A stretch of DNA of 64,000 nt, from the NCBI RefSeq assembly GCF_020283565.1, contig NC_060062.1:17766127-17830126 (forward strand), in the 5' to 3' direction. Below, in pieces: positions 12,539 to 24,900 of this stretch (its first letter is position 1; each line of letters starts with the position of its first letter). The position numbers and the translations under genes were made by a program. This DNA comes from Trifolium pratense. Lineage: Eukaryota > Streptophyta > Magnoliopsida > Fabales > Fabaceae. Under the pieces are notes generated by a model that was not told the DNA's origin, did not search any database, and was given only the letters and a program-made list of their open reading frames with translations.

Positions 12539-13427
12539 TTCTAGACGGATTTTTTGTGACTAATCATGTACAAATAAATATTTAAATCCAGATGTAAAAA
12601 TGGGAACAAGTCAGAAAAAGTTATGCCCTTGAACAAGAAAAACTATTTGAATTCGAAGACTAAACATTTACAGGTTATTTGCTCTCAGGCGCAGAGCCAA
12701 AAATGCAGATAAAATATTCCTAATGGGAAACTTTGCCCCACCAAATTAGAAAGTTTAAACTACCAGATTGAATGACAAATTATACAGTAAACCAGCAATA
12801 TACCCTCAATAGATTATTGAAAATCGAAAGAATGATAGCTCGACCACAACCCATCAACTTCAATATCAAGCATAGAGAATTGAGAACCTGTGCCGCCAAT
12901 ATCATTGCCAAAGGGGGCAGGTGCAGCGTTAGGGCCAATTTATAGCTATTCCAGTAGAGATGCCTCAACACATAACTGCCAGTTTTCGAGGACCAAAAAT
13001 GCCTCCAAATTCCAAATACAATATCTGGTGCTAAGAGTCCCTAACCTTTATTCCGAATTTGAATCAATAGAAAGGTACAAGCGGGGCCTTACAGAACGTT
13101 TTTGGCGAGGAAATGTAACAGGGCTACCTGGCCTTTGTTTAGCTGCTTTGTCAGATCTCACATCATTGATACCAAGAAGCAAAGAAGCTGCACAAGGAAG
13201 GAGAAATGATTAATGAAGAAATAATGCCAAACTCGGAAATCAAAACGCAATTAATAATCTGATCGAGAACAAAAAAGGGAACCATAAATAATGCAGAAGG
13301 TAAAAAGTTACTGGATAGAGATGTACATGTATGTATAAAGGAAACACTAACATCGTTGACTTTCTATACAGGAGGTTAGCATCATCCACATTATTCAAAA
13401 ATTAAAATAGCCATTTATACTTTCTAA
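12539..13427. repeat. Direct repeat block, copy A (downstream of CDC20)
   Basis: About 890 bases beginning TTCTAGACGGATTTTTTGTG that recur in the same orientation at 17590-18488. The copies are very similar but differ by substitutions and small indels. Copy A carries ~50 extra bases after ~13270. Copy B carries ~26 extra bases at ~18110-18136 and a short extra stretch after 17700. The blocks bracket CDC20. Confidence 0.85.
13048..13187 (-). pseudogene. Terminal coding exon of an unidentified gene, copy A
   Basis: After a good acceptor (TTGTGCAG) the minus strand encodes 45 residues beginning SLLLGINDVRSDKAAKQRPG and ending RPRLYLSIDSNSE, then a stop. The same exon in copy B (18139-18278) differs by only two residues in the compared sequence, and both keep the frame. 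It looks like a genuine C-terminal exon. No matching upstream exon was found in either copy, so it is reported as an orphan exon or gene fragment. I do not recognise the family. A possible second coding stretch (APAPFGNDIGGTGSQFSMLD) lies further downstream at ~12840-12935 in a frame preceded by a stop. Confidence 0.45.
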
Positions 13428-14345
13428 CTAAGCAAACAAAATATTGGCATTTGGCTCACTTTGTTAATAGTAGAATGAAACACCTCTTCCTCAAACTATT
13501 CATATGACGTGGAAGACTAACACAGCCACACGGAGTACTTTTGACAAATTCACAACAAACTCCTAGGTTTCTATGCACATTATCGAGGGAGGTTAGATAA
13601 ACATATGATATTTTAGTGAAATCACCTTAAACACAATACATATTGAGAAAGGATTGTTGATATTGTGAACCCTACCTAAGATGTAGATTCCAATACAGAT
13701 GCAACCATTGAGTCTCCAAGCCATATCGCCTTGCGATTCGCAGTGTCTTTGTCTGCAGTAAAAAATAATAGGACCAAATAGAACCACTAAGCCCTAATTC
13801 GTGCACCCAACTTAGCCTAAAATTAAGCATGAACCAACACTGACATACTTCACATTCTCAACACTTTCCTCAATTTGGATATACAAGCTATAAGGAAGTA
13901 AAGTATTGCAATAGTAGTCATTCAACTGGTTGAAAACATGCACTAATCAAAATTCGCTTATGTGTAGGGGAACCAACCTATGGTCTAAGAGGTGTGAAAA
14001 TTGGTTGATCCAACAAATGCAGCAACAATTACAGAGATGCGAGAATTGGACATGAAGAAAAGCCTAATCAAAGCTAAAATCAACTTAAAATCAAATGCGA
14101 AATATCATATCCTAAACATACAAAGATTGAGAGTTGAGAAAGCCACAAAGGTAGGCTCCTAAATAAAATGACGCAACAAATCAGTTAGGTAAACTATCAA
14201 CAAAAAAATTAAACCATAAAAAAATATCTAATAAATGAAAAATAGTAACAAAGTAAGGAAAGATTCACTGTTAACTCAGAAGAATGACACAAAGAAAAGG
14301 TACCAATCATAAAATAAAAAAATGACGTGTGTGTGTGGTGGTGAT
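13428..14345. other. Spacer 3' of CDC20
   Basis: AT-rich with no supportable gene. The short reading frames are chance-like. Confidence 0.5.
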
Positions 14346-14374
14346 GGGGGGGGGGGGGGGGGGGGGGGGGGGGG
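14346..14374 (+). repeat. Poly-G tract (29 G)
   Basis: Uninterrupted G run ~90 bases beyond the CDC20 stop codon; it would read as poly-C in the CDC20 3' UTR. The length is likely to vary between reads. Confidence 0.95.
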
Positions 14375-14460
14375 ATTGACATAGAAAACTAAAACAGGAA
14401 TTTGGTGATGATGCTGTGGGAGTTTTTGTTAGGGATTGTGGGGATGATGCAGGTGCTTGT

Positions 14461-15960
14461 TCAACGGATACGGTTGAACTTAGCAAAGGGCTCATCATTT
14501 GTCTTTAGCGGTGTTTCAAAGACATTCCAAAGTCTCATAGTTTCATCCGCGGCAGCAGTTGCCACCATACACCCATCTGGACTCTGTGTCATGTGTAGTA
14601 CCCTCGAGGTATGACCGTTAAGCTCTGCCATCTTCACCATAGAAGGATACTTCCAAAGGGTAAGCTGGTTCTCAGTGAAACCATGTGAGCTAAGAAGCTC
14701 ACGCTCGTTCTTATTCCACAGCAGACTACATACTTGCGATCCTGTGTCAACAGAGTTCAATCTCGCACCTGTGCGAGTGTTCCACATCTTAATGCAATTA
14801 TCACCTCCACCAGAAGCCAATAGATTACTTTGAAAAGGAGACCAAGCCAGTGCCTTCACAGCAGCCCTGTGTTCCTCAAACCTATGAAGGCAACGGGTAG
14901 GTGAATTTAAAGAAACCACAGACCTATCCCATATGTGAACAACATTATCGTTTCCACCACTCGCCAATTGTCGTCCTGAGGGTGACCATTTGAGCCCACA
15001 AACCTCCTGATCATGTCCCATGTAAGTTTGAACAATGTGAGATCTCACTCTAACATCATTGTCTACTATTTTACCATCCATTCCTCCGGTTGTCAGAATA
15101 TGACAATTCCAAGCCAGTGAACCCACTCTTCCTCTGTGTCCACCCCTCAATGTTCTCAGCTGTTTAGTAGTTGTTGCATCCCAAATTTGGACAATTGAAT
15201 TGTTCAAACCAACGGCTATATGTCGTCCATCTGAGGCCCAGCTAACACTTGTAACAGGACCATATTCATCATCCACAGTGACAAGTTCTGAAGTGGAGCT
15301 ATTTGAAGCATTCCAAAGATAGACACTATTTTCAAGGGCGATACTAATGACATTACTGCTACCCCAATCCAACAAGTTCAAGCAAAAGTCGTCTACCATA
15401 TAAGGGGCATCCAACTTCCTCTCCCAAGTCTGCAAAATTATTTTCACAAACACATCCAGAAAACACGAATTAAAGAACTGAAAGCATTTGATTATTGATT
15501 TATATAAAACTAAATAATTGTAAAAAATAGCTAGTATGGTAACTAACCTTAGGAATGTATCTTTTGGGCTTGGATGATCTGCATTGAGGAGGAGGAGGAG
15601 GAAGAGGAGGCCAAATTTCCTTAGGGGTTGGAGGTTTATTCTTAAAGGCCAATATTCGGGTCGGAATGTCACATGCTTCGGCGAGTAGTTTCTGGTAAGT
15701 CGACATCTCCGCTAGATTCTCTTTCCCCTTTTTTGCACCTTCCGTCAACATGTTGTGAGCATAGCCAAAGTTTATTGCTGATCTATTTGGAATGAACCTA
15801 TCCAACTGTTCCATTCCAACAAAAAAGGTCAATAAAATCAAAACCCTAAAGGGAAAAATAATAATATCTAAATACGACGATAAAGCCTAAACCTTACGTT
15901 ATCCTTCTTTGAAGAATCGATTTCGCGAAAACGGTATCTCCAATGAACCGCCCCCGCCAT
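14461..15960 (-). CDS. CDC20: Cell division cycle 20 (CDC20), APC/C activator
   Basis: WD40 co-activator that brings substrates such as cyclin B and securin to the anaphase-promoting complex. Three exons: 15898-15960, 15548-15805, 14461-15429; 1290 coding bases, 429 aa. Exon 1 encodes only [20 protein letters not shown] plus one residue; exon 2 begins [17 protein letters not shown], containing the C-box-like DRFIPNR. A KEN motif (GKENLAEMS, ~49-51), then [12 protein letters not shown]. Exon 3 is a WD40 propeller with family motifs [52 protein letters not shown] and WKYPSM. It ends in Ile-Arg, the IR tail that docks on APC/C. A different start at MEQLDRF (within the intron by this model, ~15814) is possible; both give the same core. 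Shorter N-terminus than usual for plant CDC20. Confidence 0.92.
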
Positions 15961-16172
15961 TAATAATAATAATGTTGATCCTGCAAATCAGAAATGAAAA
16001 TGAAAGTAAGATGATAAAGAACGGAAAAAACGAGAAAGAATTAGAAATATTGAATCGAAGAGAATCGGCAGCGTGTGAACGAAAGAATGTTCGAAGAAGA
16101 TCGATCAGAGAGAGAGAGAGAAAGAATGAGAATGTTTTCGTTTGTAACTTGTAAGTAAAGTGACAATAATAG

Positions 16173-16183
16173 CTTATTTATAG
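16173..16183 (-). promoter_or_regulatory. Candidate TATA box of CDC20
   Basis: CTATAAATAAG on the minus strand, ~213 bases upstream of the proposed ATG, with a GA-rich (AGAGAGAGAG) 5' leader between. Position is compatible with a ~180-base leader. No transcript evidence. Confidence 0.5.
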
Positions 16184-16289
16184 ATTTCCAAACCCCGCGT
16201 GTTTGGTACGCAATCGCAGTTGGGCTTTTTTCCTTTTAAAAAGAGATTTTCTTTTTGGGCCCATTTTTTTAAAAGCCACGTGTTTGGTA

Positions 16290-16575
16290 CGCAAAAACAC
16301 TACACTATAAAAATCTCACACGCTCTACACATTTACCTATTTACCCATGTCCGCATTTAACTTGCGAATATCTTTCGCTACCTAAATAGTGGATGACAAA
16401 AAAAATTAAACACTCAAGAATTAATGTTTGAATCTTTCACGATCCCAAGAAATTTTCTTTAATCATCTATTGTTTAAATAGCGAACAGTATGAAAGTGTT
16501 CGCTATTTAAATAACAAACAATGCCAACATATATAAAACGCTCCATCACCTTCGTCCTCATTCCATCAATTTTTA
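16290..16575. repeat. Direct repeat pair, copy 1 (contains GTTCGCTATTTAAATAGCG-like palindrome)
   Basis: Begins GCAAAAACACTACACTATAA and includes TGTTTAAATAGCGAACA and GTGTTCGCTATTTAAATA. A diverged copy in the same orientation is at 17081-17314. Non-coding; element type unknown. Confidence 0.7.
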
Positions 16576-17080
16576 TGATAACTTCATTAAAAGTGGTAAA
16601 AGATATTTTAAATTCATCTTGTTATAAGTTAAAAGAATGATTTTAACATTCAATAATGAATAGTGTAATTGAATCTAAACAAATATAAATGCTTTGTATT
16701 TTTTTACCACGGCAATTCGTTATGTATGGATGATGAGATTCCATTGATACAGAGCCAATGATTCTATTTTCTCTGCCGGATAGTCAGAACTTCGTATCGA
16801 CTCAAATCCTATGAATCAAGAGGTCCACTACAGATCGGGAATTCTTGAAGTAGTATTATATTTTTAAATAGGTTATCTCCTTACGTTCTCACGCCAAAGA
16901 AAAGTAAGTTTCTCTCTAGAAAATGATTTTTATGAAAAGCTATTTAAAATAGCTTATTTTTTATAAATTTCTTTGTAACACAATGATGAAATACTTAAAG
17001 CATACATTTTAAGATAATGTATTTAAAACAATTTTTCATATAAAAGCTTTTATAAAAAAAAATTGTTAAAAAACTTTTGA
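16576..17080. other. Spacer with one compositionally odd block
   Basis: Mostly AT-rich. The block 16725-16850 is more balanced in GC than its surroundings and reads like foreign or organellar sequence, but I could not identify it. No gene called. Confidence 0.35.
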
Positions 17081-17314
17081 CGCAAAAACAATACACTATA
17101 AAAATCTCACGCGCTATGCACATTTACCAATTTAGCCCTGTCTTCTTGTTAACTTGTGAATATGTTTTGAATCGTTCACGTCCCCTAGAGATTTTTTTTA
17201 ATCATACACTGTTTAAGTAGCGAACAATATTAAAGTGTTCGCTATTTAAATAGCGAATGATACCAACAAATCTAAAACGCCCCATTACCTTCCCCCTCAT
17301 TCTATCAATTTTTT
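17081..17314. repeat. Direct repeat pair, copy 2
   Basis: Shares AAAATCTCACRCGCT, GTGTTCGCTATTTAAATAGC and CCTCATTCTATCAATTTT with 16290-16575. The spacing between the copies is about 0.8 kb. Confidence 0.7.
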
Positions 17315-17589
17315 AAAAAAAATCTCCAAGAACCCTCCAAAATCCAAAAATTAACTTCAAATCCACCGATTTATTCGCATTTATGGTTGAACTCTACTCA
17401 CAATTAAAGATTAAAATCAACAAACAAGAGGTTAGTACATACTTCTGAGATTTGGCCAAATTCTTCATTTAAAAAAAAAAATAAAAATACTACCAAGAGA
17501 AACTCACTACCACACCAAGAAACTCACTACATAGCTACTAAAACCACAACTTGATTCCATAAAACAAGGAAAAAAATATACAACCAAAG

Positions 17590-18488
17590 TTCTAGACGGA
17601 TTTTTTGTGACTAATCATGTACAAATAAATATTTAAATCCAGATGTAAAAATGGGCACAAGTCAGAAAAAGTAATGCCCTTGAACAAGAAAAACTATTTG
17701 AATTCACTATTGAATTCGAAGACTAAACATTTACAGGTTATTTGCTCTCAGGCACAGAGCCAAAAATGCATATAAAATATTCCTAATGGGAAACTTTGCC
17801 CCACCAAATTAGAAAGTTTAAACTACCACCAGATTGAATGACGAACTATACAGTAAACCAGCAATATACCCTCAATAGATTATTGAAAATTGAAAGAATG
17901 ATAGCTCGACCACAACCCGTCAACTTCAATATCAAGCATAGAGAATTGAGAATCTGTGCCGCCAATATCATTGCCAAAGGGGGCAGGTGCAGCGTTAGGG
18001 CCAATTTATAGCTGTTCCACTAGAGATGCCTCAACACATAACTGCCACTTTTCGAGGACCAAAAATGCCTCCAAATTCTAAATACAATATCTGGTGCTAA
18101 GAGTCCCTAAAGTACTTGAGACACAAGTTCTGGCACCTTTATTCCGAATCTGAATCAATAGAAAGGTACAAGCGGGGCCTTACAGAACGTTTTTGGCGAG
18201 GAAATGTGAAAGGACTACCTGGCCTTTGTTTAGCTGCTTTGTCAGATCTCACATCATTGATACCAAGAAGCAAAGAAGCTGCACAAGGAAGGAGAAATGA
18301 TTAATGAAGAAATAATGCCAAACTCAGAAATCAAAATGCAATTAATTATCTGATCGAGAACAAAAAAGTTGCTGGATACAGATGTGCATGTCTGTATAAA
18401 GGAAACACTAACATCGTTGACTTTCTATAAAGGAGGTTAGCATCACCCACATTATTCAAGAAATTAAAATAGCAATTTATACTTTCTA
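17590..18488. repeat. Direct repeat block, copy B (upstream of CDC20)
   Basis: Partner of 12539-13427, same orientation, ~5.05 kb apart. See copy A for the differences. Confidence 0.85.
18139..18278 (-). pseudogene. Terminal coding exon of an unidentified gene, copy B
   Basis: Same 45-residue terminal exon as at 13048-13187, with the TTGTGCAG acceptor and stop preserved; SPVT reads SPFT and SNSE reads SDSE. Intact reading frame in two copies suggests coding origin. No upstream exon seen. Confidence 0.45.
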
Positions 18489-18550
18489 GAATTGTACCAA
18501 AATAGCAATTAAAATAGCTCAAGAATTGTACCAAAATAGCAATTAAAATA

Positions 18551-18833
18551 GGCTTAACTACACATTTGGTCCCTTACGTTTATTTTAGGTTTCAAGTTAG
18601 TTCTTTCCGTCAATTTTGTCACTAACACCGTTTGAACAATACACGTGTCAGTGTGTCCAAGTGCCACGTGTCAGTCCACATATGCAAATTGGCTGCCACA
18701 TGTGACAAAATTGACGGAAAGGACTAGCTTGAAACCTAAAATAAACGTAAGGGACCAAATTGATACTTTTTAAACGTAAGGGATCAAATTGAAACCTAAA
18801 ATAAACGTAAGGGACCAAATGTGTAGTTAAGCC
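18551..18833. mobile_element. Mutator-type MITE with ~45-base terminal inverted repeats
   Basis: Left GGCTTAACTACACATTTGGT and right ACCAAATGTGTAGTTAAGCC are perfect inverted copies, continuing inward through CCCTTACGTTTATTTTAGG. Flanks ATTAAAATA and ATTAAATTA look like a 9-base target duplication with one mismatch, as in MULE-derived MITEs. Non-coding, 283 bases. Confidence 0.85.
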
Positions 18834-19314
18834 ATTAAATTAGCTCAAGAATTGTACCAAAATACAAAGAAATTAAAAACCCTATCCTCTTGAAAATGCC
18901 TGATAATACTAAAATTCCACAATAAAATGACCTAAACCAGAAACAGTTATTGGAATTGGATCAATTTTCAAATCCAATTTAGGAATCCCATCAAATCAAA
19001 TGAAAAATAAACTGCAACTTGGTCCTATATGAATCCTACTTTGAGAGGAACTTGTGAAAGGTTGTATCCATTGCGAATGTAATGTACGCGGTCTTATCTC
19101 ACATTTGAGACAGATTAATTCCACAACTCAACTAAGAACAGGACAAGTTGGGATAAAATAATAGAGAAAATAATAAAAAGATTGTGTCAAGATTAATCAG
19201 AGGCTGATGGGAATGGTAGTTTTGATCTCCAAAATTGAATAAGGTTGAGTGCAGAAATACGTAGACGCAGGAAAAAGGTAACTAATCGCTCTGTTAAAAA
19301 AAATGACTGGGACC
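18834..19314. other. Spacer, no gene seen
   Basis: AT-rich sequence between the MITE and the solo LTR. No supportable feature. Confidence 0.5.
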
Positions 19315-19343
19315 ATAAATGTAATATCCCCATCTAATTATTG

Positions 19344-19396
<53 letters not shown>

Positions 19397-19537
19397 TAGA
19401 ATGATAAGTAAGCCATAAAGTAGAATGCACTAGCTTGGTTTAAGTAGAAAACTACTAAGAAGGACCCACACTCATATATGTTAAGGAGTAAAACAAAATC
19501 AGAAGTTCGCAAACCATTTCCCTTACTCTCTTGTTCT

Positions 19538-19638
<101 letters not shown>

Positions 19639-20293
19639 ACTCACTCCTTTCCTTCAAACTCAACCCAGTAACTGTGAAACTCCTCTCAACCTTTGTCCAT
19701 CAATTGAATCAAGAACTTGCATGCAACCCCATTTTCATCACACTTGAGTCATAAAGAGACAAGATGGAACTGATATTTTCACTCTTCTTTCTCAACCCCT
19801 CATAACTTCTTTTTGGCCAAGCCCTAAGTTCCTTCAAATGTTGAACTGAAGCTTGCATGTGGATTTTTAGTGATTAAGAGGTTGTGAATGTGTGTCTAGG
19901 GCTGGAATTGCAAGTAGAAGGGGCAATGGAGGAATTGGAAGAAGTTGAAAAATTGGGAGGATTCAACTCACAAAGACTCTTGGTTATTCACCTCCAAAAC
20001 TCAAAGGTGAGTTCCCCATAGGTATGAACTATGATTAAATACAATTATCTGATCTTATGATTTTGGGGTTTGAATGCATTTGGGCAAATTTCTATGAAAA
20101 TGGTATTTTGGTTTATAATTTGAAAAAGAATTAGAGTAAGAGTTAGAATGAATTATTGGATGAAAACCTTTCCCCACTGTCCAATGTATTGAACTATTGA
20201 TTGTAATCCTTGCATGTGATGTGTTGATGTTTATTCATGAGGAATTAAGCTGAGATTGGTGAAAACTTAGTCAAAATTGTGTTTTTCTGCAAA

Positions 20294-20575
20294 ACAGATC
20301 ATGAACCGGTGCAAAAAGGTCTCTGTATGCAAATTGTTTTAAAAACTGGGTTTTTGCACCAGTGCATGTAAATATGAACCAGTGCAAAATAGCCCTGGAA
20401 CTGTCCTTTCTAAAACTGTCATGTTTTGAACCGGTGCAAAATTTCTTGAGCCCAATGCAAGTTTGCTTCTGCATTTAGAAAATTTCTCATTGTACCGGTG
20501 CATTAATAAATGCACCGGTGCAAGAGTCTGGGAAGTGAATTTTGAACCGATACAAGGGATAAATGACCCGGTGCA
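20294..20575. repeat. Cluster of degenerate ACCGGTGCA motifs
   Basis: At least eight copies of (A/G)ACC(G/A)GTGCA or its complement in ~280 bases, e.g. GAACCGGTGCAAAA, GCACCAGTGCATG, GAACCAGTGCAAAA, GTACCGGTGCATT, GCACCGGTGCAAGA, GACCCGGTGCATAA. They occur in both orientations at irregular spacing inside the LTR. Confidence 0.75.
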
Positions 20576-21406
20576 TAATAAACAATCTGAAACTTGTTTT
20601 TAACTTCTTTTTAAGGCATTTTGGACATGGGATTAGTCTTATCAATGCATGAAAACGATTTCTAAGCCTTCGATTAGGATCCGATTCTCATGAATAAGCT
20701 CCAAAACATCCTGACAAAATCATAATACCCTATAATGGATATGTTAAGTGTTGATACTTAAATAGTTTGGAAATGAATAGGGCTTCCCCTTATCGTATGA
20801 CTCATTTGATGAGTCTGACTATGATATTTCATATTTGTTTGCAAACCTCGAGTTTAGACAGTTGATCATAGTATAGTGGATGAGGTATTCCACTATGGAA
20901 AATAACTAACCCAGGGGATGAGGTATTCTGATTCGGGTGTTATTTTATAAATGTGAGCTAGGATCCGGGTTTGATATACACTTGCGTCGATCAGATTAGC
21001 CCGGCCTCTGAGACCAGCTCACCTCATAGTGTCCCAAGAGGTAAAATAGACAAGATTAATTAATTGTGTGTTCCACATTATGATTATAATTATATTTGTT
21101 AAAAATATGTTAGTGATCAGCTGAGAGGGATTTATATCCCAGGACCCTTTGGCCACAATAGATAGTAGGAACTCTGTCTCACACCTAACATGTTTATCTT
21201 GAGTTGCCATTTATTCTACCTTTGTATTCGTTCAAGGAACTAATGTATTCAACTATGTCTATGTTATGATGATATGCTTGTTTGTATGTATTCTGAAACT
21301 CAGTTGTAACAGACAAAATTGTGTTGTAATTTTAATGCATCCGAATCTAATTATGTATGTCCCATTTGATATTCTAGACAATTTTAATATGGGGTGTTAT
21401 AATAAA

Positions 21407-21942
21407 CATGTGAAGAGACTGATGTTTTCTTTAAAAAAAGTTCATCTAAAAATGCAGATGATTGGATGGCTAAGACATTGCGGCAGATGCTGTGGTAGAA
21501 AATATTTCTAACAAGGATCCGTTTCCCAATTAATCTTCTGATGCCATAACAATTATTGTTCAAACTCAGATGTTGACCAAGCTCCTAAATTGATGGCCCC
21601 GTGAAAGACTAAAAATCTTAGGCCAATTTCTGACCATGGATTTCATATTGATCTAATGGTTTGAAATCCAATCATGCAATTTAATGGAAAGAAACTTTGT
21701 ATTTAATGAAAAAATAATTAAATCCACTCTTTTAACTTAAAAGTGAATTACAAATATTGATTTCTGTAGAAGATAGAAAAAACATGAGTACTTTTGCCTT
21801 AAAGAAAGTTTATTTTAGCAACAAAGGTTTTGTCGGCATGGAGACATGTTTAGAAATCATAATCCACTTCCAATTGAAGGACCAAACTCACACACAAGAG
21901 ATAACAAAGGGACTAAAAATGCAAGCCGGTGGTAAATAACAT
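21407..21942. other. 3' flank of SIZ1
   Basis: Presumed SIZ1 3' UTR (lower-numbered side of its stop) plus spacer. No gene recognised. Confidence 0.45.
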
Positions 21943-24900
21943 TTATGAATTAGAAGGGTCAAAGTGCAACAAACCAGTATCAGCCAAATTATTTGTGCCA
22001 TTGTCTCTGGCTGGGATTTGATGTCTAGAATCCAATCCATTTTGAGTGGAAGCATCGCCGTTACTGCCGCCAGCACCACCTCCAAGAGAAAGGGAAAACC
22101 AATCTTCAGTGCAGACACCATTGGATAGATTTGTTTGATCTCTGAATTCATTCTGCATAGATGACTCAGCTGGTCTTGTTGGGAGAAAAATCTTAAGTGA
22201 GGGATCATCTCCATTAAATGCCAATGGGTTGTCAACCAAACCACCGTTTAAGTCGGCATCCGACCGACCGGCAGAGGAATCTTGTAAGAGACTACTAGAT
22301 CCCAAAGTAGTTTCGGGAGCCAATGCATAACCATTTAATGGCGAGGTACCATTACTAGGACCATGCTGCAAATGGACCAATGCATCAGATACATCTGCAT
22401 CAGAGTCAAACAATTGGAATCCTGGAGCAGCCTGAGATGCAGAAGACAGCGACCACAGAGAAGACATCCCAAAATCATCATTATGAAAAAGCCCCAAGCA
22501 TGGATTTCCACCAAGATTCGGATCTTCGGCAAATGGGTCAACAATTACAGGCGGTGGCATGGAGTAACCATCTGCAGTATCATTTTGGTTGCTGTTATTT
22601 ACAATAGCAGGAGACACCAATATATCGTTTTCTTCGTCAGAGTCGCTAAGAACAATTACTTCTGCACCACCCACCTGAGTAGATGTGTTAAGTGCAGTAT
22701 ATCCTCGAGCTAAATCAACATTATTGAGGGACAAAGAATCCATCTCAATTCCATTGGTAGTAGAATAATCAACATGCCCACCACCACCCTGGTTAACACT
22801 GGGATCATCACCATCCCGACCACTTCCAGTGCCACTGCTGCTCATTGGAATAACAACATGTTCAGGATTTCCAAAAACCTCTTTTAATCTATGACCAGAA
22901 GAGGTGTTTGTGTCCTCGGGCTTACTGACTTCCCAAACTCCATTGCGATTCTTCCTAATGCCAAGTTTTAAACCAGCAGGTCCATCTGAAAAACCTTCCT
23001 GTTTTACTTGCTTCAGTGTTTCTACTCTTTTGATATCTCCATCAGTAGAAGCACAGAGGGATCCATCAGGAGAGTGCCATTGTCCAAGATTCCCTAAATC
23101 GAAACGTTCATTTTCACTTTTTGCCTTAACACGCCAAGAGCCATCAGGCTTCACCTCAACCTCTGTAACATCTTCACCGCAATTAATCATCTGTACCAGA
23201 AAACCAAATAAATGACATCTCGAATCCTTCAAATTTAAGATTGAAATAACATAGAAATAAGGGTCCATGTATTTGGAAACAATTCAATTTTCATAAACAT
23301 AGTTTTATAATAATTAATACAAATTTTTAAATTTAAGATTTATGAACATAGAAATTGTTTATTAAGAAATTACCATAGAAGTGATGCGATTGAAATAAGG
23401 GTCAATGATGATGTTCTCCAATGCATAGTTTTTGAGACATATAGGACATTGCCACTGCAGAAACATTTCAATTCTTCATCAGACAAAAATCACAATGGAG
23501 GGGATCAGACAAATCATGTGTCTTTCGTTTCAAGCTTACCTTTCTTGACCGTTGATTCATTTCCACAAAAACATCAAGGTCAAAACAACCCATGTGAATG
23601 CAAGGTTTGAATCTTCCAGCAATCTTCATTCTTGAACCACTCATCTATAAATGGTAATAGAAAACTTCTTAGTAGGATTCCATGTATTGCAAACTTGATC
23701 GAAGACACGGAAGCCTTACCGGACAACGAAGGTTAATGCTGAATGTATCTGAAACCACTTCCAAATCACTGTCACTGTCAGCATTGTCAGCTGCATTTCC
23801 ACCCCCAACACAACGACAGACGCGTGCAAGAGCATCTTCAAAAGGCTCACCATCAGGCTCCTTCGGAATTAAGTTTAGGATCTAGATAACAGACACTCAA
23901 CTATTTAATGACAAATGTATGACAGTCATGCAAAGGAAGCAATTCTATGTAAAAATATTTACAACAGCTATAGCTATTATATGAAAAAACACAAGTCTAA
24001 ATGTTATGTCTTAGAATTTGGATTTTAGGCTCATCTCAAACCCAAAATCTTGGGTGATAAGGATTGACCAAACCTTATGAGCACAACTTCAGCCATATCT
24101 TTAGTCAACGTGGTATCTTAATACACCACCTCACACCCAAGGCTGGACATTTAGAACATGGACAAAGGCAGGTGGAATAACTAACCAAATAATAGATCTA
24201 GGATAGATTCCGATACAAACTTAGACATTGGGCTTTAGGCCTAACTCAACCCAAAAAGCTAGTTTCAGAGGCGAGAATTGTCCAGAGATTTGAGGACTCC
24301 TTAAACCACATGGTGACCAAAATACAACCACAAAAAACTCGAAGTATTTTAATTTTGGAGTAGAAGCAACACTCGAGGTCCATATACATTTGTGCTTTCC
24401 GAAGGTCAAATGTTATTCAAAATTGACAACTACATCCACAAAAGCATTGTAAGTTTTTCAATTTTATTTTAAATTCAAAGAAACCGACCAATATGGATCA
24501 ATATCAGGAACTTTGGGGTTGACAACTGTACAGGGAAATACTGAACATCAAACTTGGTGTTCAGTACCACAAGGCTGGATTAAAGGAATCAAAAGTCATT
24601 CAAAATAGCTTGCTCAGAAATCAAGCTTAGAATACAATCTACCTGTTGCAAACTGCGCCTTCTAACAATGCGAACACCTAAACAAAAAATCCGAGGATCG
24701 CATACTGTTAATGAAATCTTATTAATTCCATCTTTTGTATGCGGCGTGATCTGACAAAGGAAAAATAGAATAAGTTAAATAAAATATAACGATAAAAAAA
24801 AACTTAAATAGGGAATGAATCTGTACTTAAGAATGTTTATATACTTATACAAGTCATAATAAATGACCACTCACAATTGGACCATCATCACGGCCATTAG

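Noticed and set aside
20294..20575. CRISPR-like array of short repeats
   Set aside because: Plant nuclear DNA; the motifs are short, degenerate, occur in both orientations and are irregularly spaced.
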